The notes under the pieces: model-generated
What the model saw: the letters and a program-made list of their open reading frames with translations, nothing else
Told to the model about the DNA's origin: nothing
Databases searched by the model: none
Made by a program: the position numbers and the translations under genes
Shown here: positions 38,343-47,078 of the stretch, one piece after another
Layout of the letters: every line of letters starts with the position of its first letter
Numbering within the stretch: position 1 is the stretch's first letter
Source of the DNA: an uncultured Clostridium sp.
Lineage (GTDB): Bacteria; Bacillota; Clostridia; Lachnospirales; Lachnospiraceae
DNA length: 47,078 nt
Direction: 5' to 3'
NCBI GenBank assembly: GCA_900547035.1
Contig: URFM01000024.1
Location: forward strand, 1 to 47,078

Positions 38343-40928
38343 ATGATCGACAAAATTAAAGTCCGCGGCGCGAGAGTGCATAATCTGAAAAATGTGGATG
38401 TGGACGTTCCCTTAAACAAGATAACCGCTGTAGCCGGCGTGTCCGGCTCGGGAAAATCCTCTCTGGCCTTAGGCGTTCTGTATGCAGAGGGCTCCCGCCG
38501 TTACCTGGAGGCCCTGTCCACCTACACGAGACGGAGGATGACCCAGGCAGCCAAGGCTCAAGTGGACCAGGTGCTGTATGTACCTGCCGCCCTGGCCCTC
38601 CATCAGCGGCCGGGAGTACCGGGCATTCGGAGCACCTTTGGAACCGGGACGGAGCTGCTCAACAGCCTGCGCCTGATGTACTCCAGACTGGCAAACCACC
38701 GCTGTCCCAACGGCCATGAGCAGAAGCCCACCCTCGCAGTGGCGGCGGGGCAGGAGCTGGTCTGCCCGGAATGCGGCGCCCATTTTTACGCGCCGTCCGC
38801 AGAGGAGCTGGCCTTCAACAGCCAGGGCGCCTGCCCTACCTGCGGCGGTACGGGGATTGTCCGGGCGGTAGATGAATCTACCCTGGTTCCCGATGAGTCC
38901 CTGACCATCGATGAGGGGGCGGTGGCCCCCTGGAATTCCCTGATGTGGTCCCTGATGACCGATGTGTGCCGGGAGATGGGAGTCCGTACCGACGTACCCT
39001 TTTGCCAGCTGACCCCGAGGGAGCGGGAGATTGTGTTCCACGGTCCGGCGGAAAAGAAGCATATCTTATATCATGCCAAGAACAGCAATCAGGCGGCGGA
39101 GCTGGATTTTACTTACTATAATGCCGTCTACACCGTGGAGAACGCCCTGTCCAAAGTGAAGGACGAGAAGGGAATGAAGCGGGTAGAAAAATTCCTGAAG
39201 GAGGATATCTGCCCTGACTGCGGCGGCAGCCGTTTATCTGCCCGGGCGCGGGCTCCGAAGCTGAGGGGAATTTCCCTGGACGAGGCCTGCAAAATGACGC
39301 TCTCGGAGCTGGTTTTATGGGTTCAGGGCGTTCCCGCCTCCCTGCCGAAGGAAATGAGGCCAATGGCGGAGAGCATCTGCCAGTCCTTTCAGGATGTAGC
39401 CAAACGGCTGTTGGAGCTGGGCCTGGGATACCTCTCCCTGGACCGGGCGGCCTCCACGCTCTCTACCGGGGAGCGCCAGCGCATGCAGTTGGCCAGGGCG
39501 GTGCGAAACCGCACCACCGGCGTTCTCTACGTACTGGACGAGCCGTCCATCGGCCTTCATCCTTCCAATATCCAGGGGCTCTTCCGGGTGATGGAAGACC
39601 TGATTGCCGATGGAAATTCGGTTCTTTTGGTGGATCATGATACCCAGATTCTATCCAAAGCCGACTGGCTGATTGAAATGGGACCTGGGGCGGGAGCCGG
39701 GGGAGGGCAGGTCATCGCCCAGGGAACGATTTCCGAAATCGAGGAAAATCCCCATTCCCTTATGGGACCTTACTTGTCCGGAAGAGAGCAGATTGCAATG
39801 AAAAAGTCCTACGGCCCGGACCAGCTGTTTCAAGAGGGAAGGATTCATCTGGCTACCGAAGAGATTCACACGGTAAAGTCCCTGGATGTGGATATTCCAA
39901 AGGGGCGGATGACCGTCGTTACCGGCGTATCCGGCTCCGGGAAGACCACATTGATTTTGGAGAGCCTGGTGCCCGGACTGGAAGCCCTCACATCGGGTCA
40001 GAAGCTGCCCGCCCATGTAAAGGCAGTGGAGGCGGACGGCATACGCCATGTAAAGCTGATTGACGCCACGCCAATCGGAATCAACGTGCGCTCCACCGTG
40101 GCCACCTACGCCAATGTCCACGACGAGCTGCGGAAAATATACGCCAAAACACCGGAAGCGAAGGCGGCAGGCGTTAAGGCAGGCGATTTTTCCTACAACA
40201 CGGGAAAACTCCGCTGTCCGGTCTGCGATGGAACCGGCGTTATCAGCCTGGATGTGCAGTTTCTGCCGGACGTGCAGATTCCCTGTCCGGAATGCAGGGG
40301 CTCTCGCTACGGAACAGAAGCGGATGGAATCCATTATCTTACGAAATCCGACAAAGCCTATTCCCTGCCGGAGCTGATGGCTATGGACGTCAATCAGGCG
40401 CTGGAGGCATGTGGGGAGCTGAAGGTAGTTTCCCAGAGACTGAGGGTCCTGCAAAGCCTTGGCCTGGGATATCTTAGGCTGGGGGAGGAAACGCCCGGCT
40501 TGTCCGGCGGGGAGGCCCAGCGGCTGAAGCTGGCCAGCGAGATGGGAAAAGGCCAGGAGGACTCGGTTTTCGTCTTTGACGAGCCGACCATCGGCCTCCA
40601 TCCCCTGGATGTGAAAACCCTTCTTGAGGTGTTCCGGACCCTGATTGACAACGGCGCTACGGTCATTGTCATTGAACACGATTTGGACGTTATCAAAAAT
40701 GCCGATTACATCATCGATATGGGGCCGGGAGGCGGAAATGAGGGCGGCCGGATTGTGGCGGCGGGACGGCCGGAGGAGATTGCGTCCTGTCCGGACAGTT
40801 TGACCGGATATTATCTAAAGGAACAGTTCAAGTATTTTTGCCACGAGCAGATAAAAAAGTCAGACAGGAAAGGCGGTGCGGGACATGCCGGAATTGCCGG
40901 AGATAGAAACAATCAGACGAATCATTGA
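38343..40928 (+). CDS. uvrA: UvrA-family excinuclease subunit, class II-like (short form)
   Basis: UvrA proteins are dimeric ABC ATPases that find DNA damage. The 861-residue protein has two ATPase halves, with Walker A GVSGSGKS at 32-39 and GVSGSGKT near 530, signatures LSTGERQRMQLARA and LSGGEAQRLKLASE, and Zn-binding CPxC pairs (CPECG, CPTCGG, CPDCGGS, CPVCDG, CPECRGS). It is about 80 residues shorter than standard UvrA (about 940) and reduced around the UvrB-binding region after SLRLMYSR. Such class II proteins often occur with resistance to DNA-binding agents. I use ATG 38343 behind AGGTGA. Its last 44 bases overlap mutM. Confidence 0.92.
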   Translation: MIDKIKVRGARVHNLKNVDVDVPLNKITAVAGVSGSGKSSLALGVLYAEGSRRYLEALSTYTRRRMTQAAKAQVDQVLYVPAALALHQRPGVPGIRSTFGTGTELLNSLRLMYSRLANHRCPNGHEQKPTLAVAAGQELVCPECGAHFYAPSAEELAFNSQGACPTCGGTGIVRAVDESTLVPDESLTIDEGAVAPWNSLMWSLMTDVCREMGVRTDVPFCQLTPREREIVFHGPAEKKHILYHAKNSNQAAELDFTYYNAVYTVENALSKVKDEKGMKRVEKFLKEDICPDCGGSRLSARARAPKLRGISLDEACKMTLSELVLWVQGVPASLPKEMRPMAESICQSFQDVAKRLLELGLGYLSLDRAASTLSTGERQRMQLARAVRNRTTGVLYVLDEPSIGLHPSNIQGLFRVMEDLIADGNSVLLVDHDTQILSKADWLIEMGPGAGAGGGQVIAQGTISEIEENPHSLMGPYLSGREQIAMKKSYGPDQLFQEGRIHLATEEIHTVKSLDVDIPKGRMTVVTGVSGSGKTTLILESLVPGLEALTSGQKLPAHVKAVEADGIRHVKLIDATPIGINVRSTVATYANVHDELRKIYAKTPEAKAAGVKAGDFSYNTGKLRCPVCDGTGVISLDVQFLPDVQIPCPECRGSRYGTEADGIHYLTKSDKAYSLPELMAMDVNQALEACGELKVVSQRLRVLQSLGLGYLRLGEETPGLSGGEAQRLKLASEMGKGQEDSVFVFDEPTIGLHPLDVKTLLEVFRTLIDNGATVIVIEHDLDVIKNADYIIDMGPGGGNEGGRIVAAGRPEEIASCPDSLTGYYLKEQFKYFCHEQIKKSDRKGGAGHAGIAGDRNNQTNH

Positions 40929-41718
40929 ACCACAGATACAGGGGGTTGGGATTGAGCGGGTTGCGGTCAGCCGTCCGGAAGTCATCGCGCACCCTGACGC
41001 CGATGGATTTTGCAGCCGTCTCAAAGGGCAGGTCTTTGACCGCGTAGAGCGCCGGGGGAAATTCCTTATCATCCGGCTAAAAAGCAGCGACAGGATTATC
41101 ATCCATCTGCGCATGACCGGGTGTCTCCTGGCAGCACCGGCGGACGATCCGGAGGAAAAGCATACGCACGTTATTTTCCGACTGAACGGAGACAGGGAAC
41201 TGCGTTTTTCAGATACGCGCCGTTTCGGGCGCTTATGGCTGCTCGGAGAAGGGGAAGCGGATCCATACAGCGGCGTTGAAAAGCTGGGAAAAGAGCCTTT
41301 TGATGCGGATTTTACCGCAGAATATCTGTCTGCTAAACTGGAAAAACGGAAGAAAGCAGTTAAAGAATGTCTGATGGAGCAGAGAGTGATTGCCGGAATT
41401 GGGAATATCTATTCCGATGAAATCTTATTTACAGCCGGAATTTACCCGGCGCGGCCGGCAGACAGCCTGACAAAAGAGGAATGGGAACGCCTTGCGGAGG
41501 TTATCCCGGAGCGGCTCTCATATTTTATCCAAAAGGATGAAATGTCCCCGGAAGAATATTTGGAAACAAAGGGACAGGATTACCGCAACACGCCCTTTTT
41601 ACAGGCCTACGGCCATGAGGGGAAGCCTTGTCCGGTTTGCCAAACGGCATTCCGCCGTATGGTAATCGGAGGGCGGAGCAGTACATACTGTCCCCATTGC
41701 CAGGGGAATTTGGGCTGA
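40885..41718 (+). CDS. mutM: Formamidopyrimidine-DNA glycosylase (Fpg/MutM)
   Basis: The enzyme removes oxidised purines such as 8-oxoguanine and cuts the abasic site. It must start MPELPE, with catalytic Pro2 and Glu3, which fixes the start at ATG 40885. It also has the conserved Lys in RRGKFLIIRL, HLRMTG, the helix-two-turn-helix region GIGNIYSDEILF and a C-terminal zinc finger (CPVCQTAF..GRSSTYCPHCQ) with the damage-sensing Arg. The 277-residue length is normal. It overlaps the UvrA-like gene by 44 bases, which suggests co-expression of two repair functions. Confidence 0.95.
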   Translation: MPELPEIETIRRIIEPQIQGVGIERVAVSRPEVIAHPDADGFCSRLKGQVFDRVERRGKFLIIRLKSSDRIIIHLRMTGCLLAAPADDPEEKHTHVIFRLNGDRELRFSDTRRFGRLWLLGEGEADPYSGVEKLGKEPFDADFTAEYLSAKLEKRKKAVKECLMEQRVIAGIGNIYSDEILFTAGIYPARPADSLTKEEWERLAEVIPERLSYFIQKDEMSPEEYLETKGQDYRNTPFLQAYGHEGKPCPVCQTAFRRMVIGGRSSTYCPHCQGNLG

Positions 41719-41731
41719 AATGCCCCGCGAT

Positions 41732-42334
41732 TTACTTCTCTTTGACCGGAAAGGTGGAATCGAAGGCTTCCACGTCCTCATCCTTTACAAAATATCCCTC
41801 CGGCGTCTCATAGACACCGGTAAAGGTTCCTAAAAAGCCGGGACACAGCTCCTTGACCAGAAAATAAGGGGCGTCCTGCTCCCTGGGCTGTCCATCGGGG
41901 TAAATTCCCATGGACCTTGCGTTCACGAAACCGGATTTTTCATAAAAAGTCGGATTCCCCTCGATGCAGACAGCCTTTGCTCCAAGTTTTTTTGCCAGTT
42001 CTAGGGATTCGTCCACCAGGGCTTTTCCATATCCCCTGCGCTGATAATTGGGATGGATGCTGACCGGGCCGAAGGTGAGGACGGGAATTCTCCTGCCGTC
42101 GTCCGCCTGAATCCAGGCCCGTGTGTACATAATATGTCCCATAATTTTGCCGTCTATCTCCATCACCAGGTCCAGCTCCGGGACAAATTCCTCCCGCTCC
42201 CGAAAGCAGTGAAGCAGATAATGCTCATAACAGCCTGGACGGTACACATTCCAGAACGCCTCTCTTGTCAGTTCCTCCGTCTGCCGGTAATCCTGAACCT
42301 TTTCTCTGCGGATTTCATAGTTTTTCTCATTCAT
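41732..42334 (-). CDS. GNAT-family N-acetyltransferase
   Basis: The 200-residue protein contains the acetyl-CoA-binding motif A (VLTFGPVSIHPNYQRRGYGKALVDESLELAKKLGAKAVCI, with the Q/RxxGxG/A pattern RRGYGKA) and the following NPTFYEKSGF turn. The N-terminus (REAFWNVYRPGCYEHYLLHCFR) and the tail are of the YhbS-like subgroup. The acetyl acceptor is unknown. It lies 33 bases downstream of the ABC exporter gene and may be the third gene of an operon beginning with the symporter. It ends 13 bases from the convergent mutM gene. Confidence 0.9.
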   Translation of the reverse strand: MNEKNYEIRREKVQDYRQTEELTREAFWNVYRPGCYEHYLLHCFREREEFVPELDLVMEIDGKIMGHIMYTRAWIQADDGRRIPVLTFGPVSIHPNYQRRGYGKALVDESLELAKKLGAKAVCIEGNPTFYEKSGFVNARSMGIYPDGQPREQDAPYFLVKELCPGFLGTFTGVYETPEGYFVKDEDVEAFDSTFPVKEK

Positions 42335-42367
42335 TTCTTAAATATTTCCTCCAATATTCCTTCCATA

Positions 42368-44110
42368 TTATGTGGTTTCCAGTCCTTCAAACTGCATCTG
42401 ATAATAGTGGGCGTAAATCCCGCCCTGTTCCATCAGCTCCCGGTGCGTTCCCCGTTCCGCAATGCCTTCATTGTTGATGACGATGATTTCATCGGCGTTT
42501 CGGATCGTGGAAAGGCGGTGGGCAATGGTGATAGTGGTCCTGTCCTTGGACAGCTTTTCCAGGCTCATCTGGATATGGCGCTCGCTCTCGTTGTCCAGGG
42601 CGGAAGTGGCCTCGTCCAAAATCAGAATGGGCGGATTCTTCAGGAATACCCTAGCAATGGAAATCCGCTGCTTCTGTCCTCCGGACAGTCTGGTTCCCCG
42701 CTCGCCCACAAAGGTGTCGTAGCCATCGGGAAGGCTCATAATAAAGTCGTGGATATTGGCTTTTTTGGCCGCCTCGATAATTTCCTCCATAGAAGCCCCA
42801 GGTTTTCCGTAACCGATATTTTCCTTCACCGTTCCGCAGAACAGGTATACATCCTGCTGAACAATTCCAATCATGGTCCGCAGGCTTTTCAAGGTCACCC
42901 TGCTGACGTCCTTCCCATCGATGAGGACTCTTCCGCCGGTCACATCGTAAAAACGGGGCAGGAGAGAGCAGATGGTGGTTTTTCCGCCGCCGGAAGGACC
43001 TACCAGAGCAACGGAACGCCCCGCGGGAATATCAAAGGATACATGGCGCAGCACTTCTTCTTCATCGTTGTACTGGAAGCTGACATCCTCGTAGGTGACA
43101 TGTCCCTTTACATCTGTCAGATCCACTGCATCCGGCGCGTCCACGATCTGGGGCTCCGTCTCCATCATAGCCTCGAAGCGCTTGAAGCCGGAAAGCCCCT
43201 TCTGCATCATTTCCGCCAGCTCCACCAGGATCTGAATGGGGCTGATGAAAATGCCGATGTATAAAGCGTACATAGCCAAATCTTCCACCGCCATTTGTCC
43301 GTGAGCGATGAGCCAGCCGCCGTAGACCACCGTTACCAGATACATCATCCCCTGAAAGAACAGATTGCTTCCCATAAAGGTCCCCATGCAGCGATAGTTG
43401 TTGTCCTTGGACTGTAAAAATCCCTCGTTGCTTTTGCGGAATTTCCTCTGTTCCACATCTTCGTTGGCAAAAGACTGGACCACACGGATTCCGGCCAGAG
43501 TATCCTGAAGGCTGGCGTTTACATCACCGATTTTCCGGCGGTTGTCCATAAAGGTGGCCTGCATCCGCTTGTTCTGGCGGGCAGAGAATACAATCATAAA
43601 CAGTACCAGAATCATCAGCGGCACCGCCAGTCTCCAGTTGATCAAAAACAGGAAAATGAAGGAGCCGATGATTTTAATCAAGGAGATAAACAGATTCTCC
43701 GGCCCGTGATGAGCGAATTCCGCAATGTCGAACAGATCGGAAACCAGCTTGCTCATCATCTGACCGGAATTATTGTTATCGTAGTAGGAGAAGGACAGCT
43801 TTTCATAATGGTCGAAAAGCTGCTGGCGCATATCCCGCTCCATGTGGGCGCCCATCATGTGGCCCTGGTAGCTGACATAGTATTTGCACAGAGACTGAAT
43901 CACATACATGGCAAACATCCCGGCTCCGATGAGCGGAAGGGCGCTCAATATGGCCTGGCTACTGCCAGTGAAAAGAGTCCTGGTTAAGGTCCTGAGAATC
44001 TGAGGATAAGCCAGGTCCACTAAGCTGATTGCAGCGGCACATATCAGATCCAGATAGAACACCGCCTGATAAGGTTTATAGTATCTGATAAATTTCCGCA
44101 AGGTATCCAT
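42368..44110 (-). CDS. ABC exporter, fused permease and ATPase (MsbA/multidrug type)
   Basis: The 580-residue half-transporter has six membrane helices (about 15-310) followed by an ATPase domain with Walker A GPSGGGKTT (about 369-377), Q-loop IGIVQQDVYLFCGTVKENIGYG, signature LSGGQKQRISIARVFLKNPPILILDEATSALD, and the H-loop ITIAHRLSTIRNAD. It would work as a homodimer, exporting lipids, peptides or drugs. Start ATG 44110 is 18 bases downstream of the symporter gene. Nothing in the sequence defines the substrate. Confidence 0.94.
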   Translation of the reverse strand: MDTLRKFIRYYKPYQAVFYLDLICAAAISLVDLAYPQILRTLTRTLFTGSSQAILSALPLIGAGMFAMYVIQSLCKYYVSYQGHMMGAHMERDMRQQLFDHYEKLSFSYYDNNNSGQMMSKLVSDLFDIAEFAHHGPENLFISLIKIIGSFIFLFLINWRLAVPLMILVLFMIVFSARQNKRMQATFMDNRRKIGDVNASLQDTLAGIRVVQSFANEDVEQRKFRKSNEGFLQSKDNNYRCMGTFMGSNLFFQGMMYLVTVVYGGWLIAHGQMAVEDLAMYALYIGIFISPIQILVELAEMMQKGLSGFKRFEAMMETEPQIVDAPDAVDLTDVKGHVTYEDVSFQYNDEEEVLRHVSFDIPAGRSVALVGPSGGGKTTICSLLPRFYDVTGGRVLIDGKDVSRVTLKSLRTMIGIVQQDVYLFCGTVKENIGYGKPGASMEEIIEAAKKANIHDFIMSLPDGYDTFVGERGTRLSGGQKQRISIARVFLKNPPILILDEATSALDNESERHIQMSLEKLSKDRTTITIAHRLSTIRNADEIIVINNEGIAERGTHRELMEQGGIYAHYYQMQFEGLETT

Positions 44111-44128
44111 AAGCTTTTCATACGCTCC

Positions 44129-45553
44129 TTAAACGTTTTTCTTCTTTTGATCATAATCTTTCAGGGCTTCCAGTGCCTCTCCGGCCATAGGGAAGAGGGC
44201 AATCATATTGAAGATCGTCATCAGCCCTACCCCTAAATCTCCCAGATCCCAGACGAAGGTATAGGCTGCCAGTCCTCCGATGAACAGCATAATCAGCGCC
44301 AGAATTTTATACAAAGTCTGGGACAGCCAGTTGTCCCCAAACAGATAGGCGATATTGGATCTGGCGTAGAACAGGATGCCGATAAAGGTTGAAAAACTGA
44401 ACAGCCAGAGAATCACGGCAATAAACACGGCGCCGAAGGATCCGAAGTGATAATTCATGGCTTCCTGAAGAAGATCCATGCCTTCCATACCCTCCAGCTG
44501 ACCGGCGGGGGTCAGCAGCATGATAAATGCGGTGCAGCTGCAGATGACCAGGGTATCGATAAAGACGCCCAGGGACTGAAGGAGGCCGGCCTTCACCGGA
44601 TGGCTGACGTCGGCGGCAGCGGCGGCGCAGGGGGCGGAACCGCTGCCCGCTTCATTGGAAAACAGGCCCCGCTTGGCGCCGTTCATGATGACTGCTCCGA
44701 TTCCTCCGCTGACTGCCTGGCGCAAACCAAAGGCCTCCTCAAAGATTCGGGCGAAGACCTGGGGCAGCATTCCTGCATTTCTTATGATAATATACAGCGT
44801 AATAACGAAATAGAGGGCCGCCATCACCGGGACCATAAGATCCAGCACCTTTACCGTAGCATGCTTGCGCAGGACAATGATTGCAGCCAGAGCCACCAGC
44901 GCCACAGTGGTGTAAAGCGGCGGGATGTGAAAGGCGTTCCGGAAGGCGGAGGAGACGGAATTTCCGATGACCTGACTGATGCCGCACCAGCAGATGAGGC
45001 CGGAGAGGGCAAACAGGGACGCGATGGCAGAGCGCTTTCCCGGACCCTTCTTTCCGGCAAACAGTTGATGGAGATAGTAGGCCGGGCCGCCCCGGTATCC
45101 CCCATAGAGAGGGTCTTTTTCCTTATACAGCTGGGCCAGGGTAGCCTCGATAAAGGCGGTGGAGGAACCTAAGAGGGCAATGAGCCACATCCAAAACACC
45201 GCCCCCGCACCTCCGGCGGAAATAGCGGCCACTACGCCTACCAGATTCCCCATTCCCACCCTAGTGGCTGTGGACACAATCAGAGCCTGGACTCCGGAGA
45301 TGGAGCCGGCCTGGCCGCCGGAGCTTCTGTTTTCCGCCGTAACCCGCAGCATTTCCGGAAACAGCCGGAAGGGGAGAAAACGGGTCCGGATGGTGAAATA
45401 AATCCCGGAGGGAATCAAAATTATTACCAGAATAGAAAGTCCTAAGCTGCTTCCGCCCGGAAGAGGAATCGAAATCAAATCTCCCCATAGAAGATTATAC
45501 ATGGCTTCAATCAGAGAAACAATTCCCTGACCGAGATTATTGAAAAAAGACAT
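44129..45553 (-). CDS. Alanine/glycine:sodium symporter (AGCS family)
   Basis: The 474-residue protein has about 11 membrane segments and the AGCS signatures GTATRVGMGNLVGV-like VSTATRVGMGNLVGVVAAI and GLFSNEAGSGSAPCAAA. The family imports alanine or glycine with Na+. This fits an energy economy that may use Na+ (see ntpK). N-terminus MSFFNNLGQGIVSLIEAMYNLLWG is typical. Upstream (45554-45759) lies the shared region with cmk; a TATACT sequence on the minus strand near 45610-45615 may be its -10 box, with a weak -35. Confidence 0.93.
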   Translation of the reverse strand: MSFFNNLGQGIVSLIEAMYNLLWGDLISIPLPGGSSLGLSILVIILIPSGIYFTIRTRFLPFRLFPEMLRVTAENRSSGGQAGSISGVQALIVSTATRVGMGNLVGVVAAISAGGAGAVFWMWLIALLGSSTAFIEATLAQLYKEKDPLYGGYRGGPAYYLHQLFAGKKGPGKRSAIASLFALSGLICWCGISQVIGNSVSSAFRNAFHIPPLYTTVALVALAAIIVLRKHATVKVLDLMVPVMAALYFVITLYIIIRNAGMLPQVFARIFEEAFGLRQAVSGGIGAVIMNGAKRGLFSNEAGSGSAPCAAAAADVSHPVKAGLLQSLGVFIDTLVICSCTAFIMLLTPAGQLEGMEGMDLLQEAMNYHFGSFGAVFIAVILWLFSFSTFIGILFYARSNIAYLFGDNWLSQTLYKILALIMLFIGGLAAYTFVWDLGDLGVGLMTIFNMIALFPMAGEALEALKDYDQKKKNV

Positions 45554-45666
45554 TGTATTGGATAATCCTTTCGTCCTATGGTACTTGGCCTTAAAAAGCC
45601 TGAACTACAGTATATATCAAATTGGCAAATCTTAAAACCCCTTTTTGTTATTGATCTAAAATATAA

Positions 45667-45695
45667 TTGCGTATTCCTACCGATTCCGATATAAT
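45667..45695 (+). promoter_or_regulatory. Promoter of cmk-ispH
   Basis: TTGCGT (45667-45672) and a perfect TATAAT (45690-45695) are 17 bases apart, about 65 bases ahead of the cmk ATG at 45760. Confidence 0.65.
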
Positions 45696-45759
45696 AAAGG
45701 AAGTGCCGCTTTCGCCTTGTAAAAAGAATAAGCGCGGCAAAACAGGAGATTTTAAAAAT

Positions 45760-46440
45760 ATGAAACATTTTAACATTGCTATTGACGGTCCCGCCGGAGC
45801 GGGAAAAAGCACCATTGCCAAAGAGGTGGCAAGGCGTCTGGGGTTCATCTATGTAGATACCGGAGCCATGTACCGGGCCATGGCTTTATTTCTTCTTCGA
45901 CGGGGCCTGGACCCGAAAAATCAGAAGGCGGTAGAAGAGGAATGCAGGCAGGCACAGATTTCCCTGGCCTACGAGGACGGCGCCCAGCAGGTCATCTTAA
46001 ACGGTGAGAACGTCACTGGCCTGATTCGGACCGAGGAGGTGGGAAATATGGCTTCCGCCACTTCCGTCTATATGCCGGTCCGGGAGAAACTGGTCCAGCT
46101 GCAGCAGGAACTGGCCGCCCGGGAAAACGTGATTATGGACGGCCGTGATATCGGTACCTGCGTACTTCCCGACGCACCGGTCAAAATATACCTCACCGCC
46201 TCCGTTCAGGTACGGGCCCTGCGGCGTTTTAAAGAGCTTCAGGGAAAGGGAATCGACTGCAGCCTGGAGGAGATTGAGAAGGACATCCGGGCCAGAGACG
46301 AGCAGGATATGAACCGGGAACATTCGCCGCTTCGCCAGGCGGCAGACGCTGTTTTGATTGACAGCTCCGCCATGACCATCCAGGAGGTTATCGACGCCAT
46401 TATCCGGGAAGCTGAGAACAAAGGTTTAAGGGAGGCGTGA
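45760..46440 (+). CDS. cmk: Cytidylate kinase
   Basis: The enzyme phosphorylates CMP and dCMP to the diphosphates. The 226-residue protein starts MKHFNIAIDGPAGAGKST, with Walker A GPAGAGKS at 10-17, YVDTGAMYRAMALFLL, the NMP-binding region, MDGRDIGTCVLPDAPVKIYLTA and the lid segment DEQDMNREHSPLRQA. I use ATG 45760 behind ACAGGAGATTTT; the frame is open upstream to 45667 but that part holds the promoter. Its stop overlaps the ispH start (TGATG). Confidence 0.95.
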   Translation: MKHFNIAIDGPAGAGKSTIAKEVARRLGFIYVDTGAMYRAMALFLLRRGLDPKNQKAVEEECRQAQISLAYEDGAQQVILNGENVTGLIRTEEVGNMASATSVYMPVREKLVQLQQELAARENVIMDGRDIGTCVLPDAPVKIYLTASVQVRALRRFKELQGKGIDCSLEEIEKDIRARDEQDMNREHSPLRQAADAVLIDSSAMTIQEVIDAIIREAENKGLREA

Positions 46441-47078
46441 TGAAACAGAGTTCAGAAAAGCGGGAAGTCATTGTGGCTAAAACCGCCGGTTTCTGCTTTG
46501 GCGTGGAGCGGGCGGTCAATGAGGTTTATAAACAGATTCAGCTTCAAAAGGAAGGGGAAACCGGAGGCCCCATCTATACCTACGGTCCGATTATCCACAA
46601 TGAAGAGGTGGTCCGGGATTTGGAGGAGAGGGGCGTACAGGTCCTGAATACGCCGGAAGATCTGATGGCCCTTCCCGAAGGGACAGGTACGGTGATTATC
46701 CGCTCCCATGGAGTAAGCAAAGAGATTTATGAGCTGCTGAAGGAACGAAAGATACGGATTGTGGACGCCACCTGCCCTTTTGTCAAGAAGATTCATCGGA
46801 TTGTGGAGGAGCATTCGAAAGCAGGGGAGACGGTTATTATCATTGGAAATCCCAGCCATCCCGAAGTGGAAGGAATCCGCGGATGGGGAAATGGGGATAC
46901 AATTGTGATAGAAAACGGGACACAATTGGAAAATTTGCGCCTTCCAACGGGGCAAAAGGTTTGTATCGTATCCCAAACGACATTTAATTACAACAAATTT
47001 AAAGAATTAGTTGAAAAAATTTCAAAAAAGGGTTATGATAGTAGTGTTTTAAATACGATTTGCAATGCAACACAGGAA
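46440..47078 (+). CDS. ispH: 4-hydroxy-3-methylbut-2-enyl diphosphate reductase, 5' part
   Basis: IspH is the iron-sulfur enzyme that makes IPP and DMAPP in the last step of the MEP isoprenoid pathway. The first 213 codons are in the window and the gene runs past the end. The cluster ligands are visible as C19 (GFCFGVERAV), the Cys in VDATCPFVKK and the Cys in TICNATQ. The substrate His residues are in YGPIIHNEEVV and IIRSHGVS. In many clostridia this gene is fused to an S1 (rpsA) domain, which cannot be checked here. The start ATG 46440 overlaps the cmk stop, behind GGGAGG. Confidence 0.95.
   Translation, partial: MKQSSEKREVIVAKTAGFCFGVERAVNEVYKQIQLQKEGETGGPIYTYGPIIHNEEVVRDLEERGVQVLNTPEDLMALPEGTGTVIIRSHGVSKEIYELLKERKIRIVDATCPFVKKIHRIVEEHSKAGETVIIIGNPSHPEVEGIRGWGNGDTIVIENGTQLENLRLPTGQKVCIVSQTTFNYNKFKELVEKISKKGYDSSVLNTICNATQE

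Noticed and set aside
39651..40679. 342-codon minus-strand open frame inside the UvrA-like gene
   Set aside because: Antisense to conserved ATPase motifs; no recognisable domain and no start signal.
42053..43264. 403-codon plus-strand open frame across the GNAT and ABC exporter genes
   Set aside because: Spans two unrelated minus-strand genes and has no domain; it is a by-product of the codon bias of those genes.
1..47078. CRISPR arrays, tRNA or rRNA genes
   Set aside because: No regularly spaced direct repeats were found, and no tRNA T-loop with matching arms or rRNA-like segment was recognised by eye; a covariance search would be needed to exclude them fully.

Overview
The window looks like a chromosomal segment of a gut-type, low-to-medium GC Firmicute of class Clostridia, most likely Lachnospiraceae. 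This rests on the Gram-positive ribosome binding sites, lipoprotein and choline-binding-repeat surface proteins, a V-type ATPase, a PPi-type phosphofructokinase, an RsiV-like anti-sigma factor and the cmk-ispH gene order. No rRNA, tRNA or CRISPR array was recognised. All assignments come from reading the sequence; no database search was run.

Layout. (1) 1-1531: remnant of an IS21-family element (3'-truncated istA ending in a 34-bp perfect palindrome, with typical tandem end repeats on the right) abutting a small ORF whose own 5' end appears lost. (2) 1669-9110: a V-type ATPase operon in the order E, DUF2764, A, B, D, I, K, with a consensus promoter and a terminator. It lacks recognisable C, F and G subunits, and its K subunit carries residues matching the Na+ site of the Enterococcus enzyme. 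(3) 9430-15067: an amber-interrupted small gene, an M13 metallopeptidase lipoprotein, a 5'-nucleotidase gene split by one TAA codon, a cyclase-family gene with an apparent in-frame internal deletion, and a small membrane protein. (4) 15285-18895: SHOCT protein, choloylglycine-hydrolase-family enzyme, a lipoprotein, and a nitrilase fused to a P-loop kinase-like domain. (5) 19010-22291: RelB/YafQ-type toxin-antitoxin pair, P1-family peptidase, EamA transporter and a lipoprotein whose promoter lies inside a long inverted repeat.

(6) 22436-30657: a 173-bp structured repeat in front of a PPi-type phosphofructokinase gene, then a leftward operon of two paralogous SAM methyltransferases and a complete nickel/oligopeptide-type ABC importer. 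The operon has a strong promoter, a second copy of the repeat at its probable transcript start, and an attenuator-like leader. A third short copy of the repeat lies inside the operon. (7) 30719-34114: an ECF sigma factor, RsiV-like anti-sigma, choline-binding-repeat protein and lipoprotein behind an ECF-type promoter, probably one cell-envelope stress operon.

(8) 34123-38305: AraC regulator divergent from an MFS transporter, a broken grpB-like gene, Hsp20 and an unknown membrane-anchored protein. (9) 38343-47078: class II UvrA-like protein overlapping mutM, GNAT acetyltransferase, ABC exporter, alanine/sodium symporter, and cmk-ispH, the last running off the window.

The most interesting points are the dispersed repeat family with 18-bp terminal inverted repeats, the methyltransferase/ABC importer operon with mutually exclusive leader hairpins, the nitrilase-kinase fusion, and the spirochaete/chlamydia-style V-ATPase. 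At least four genes are broken by single stops or small deletions, so this is either a decaying stretch of genome or one with local sequence errors.
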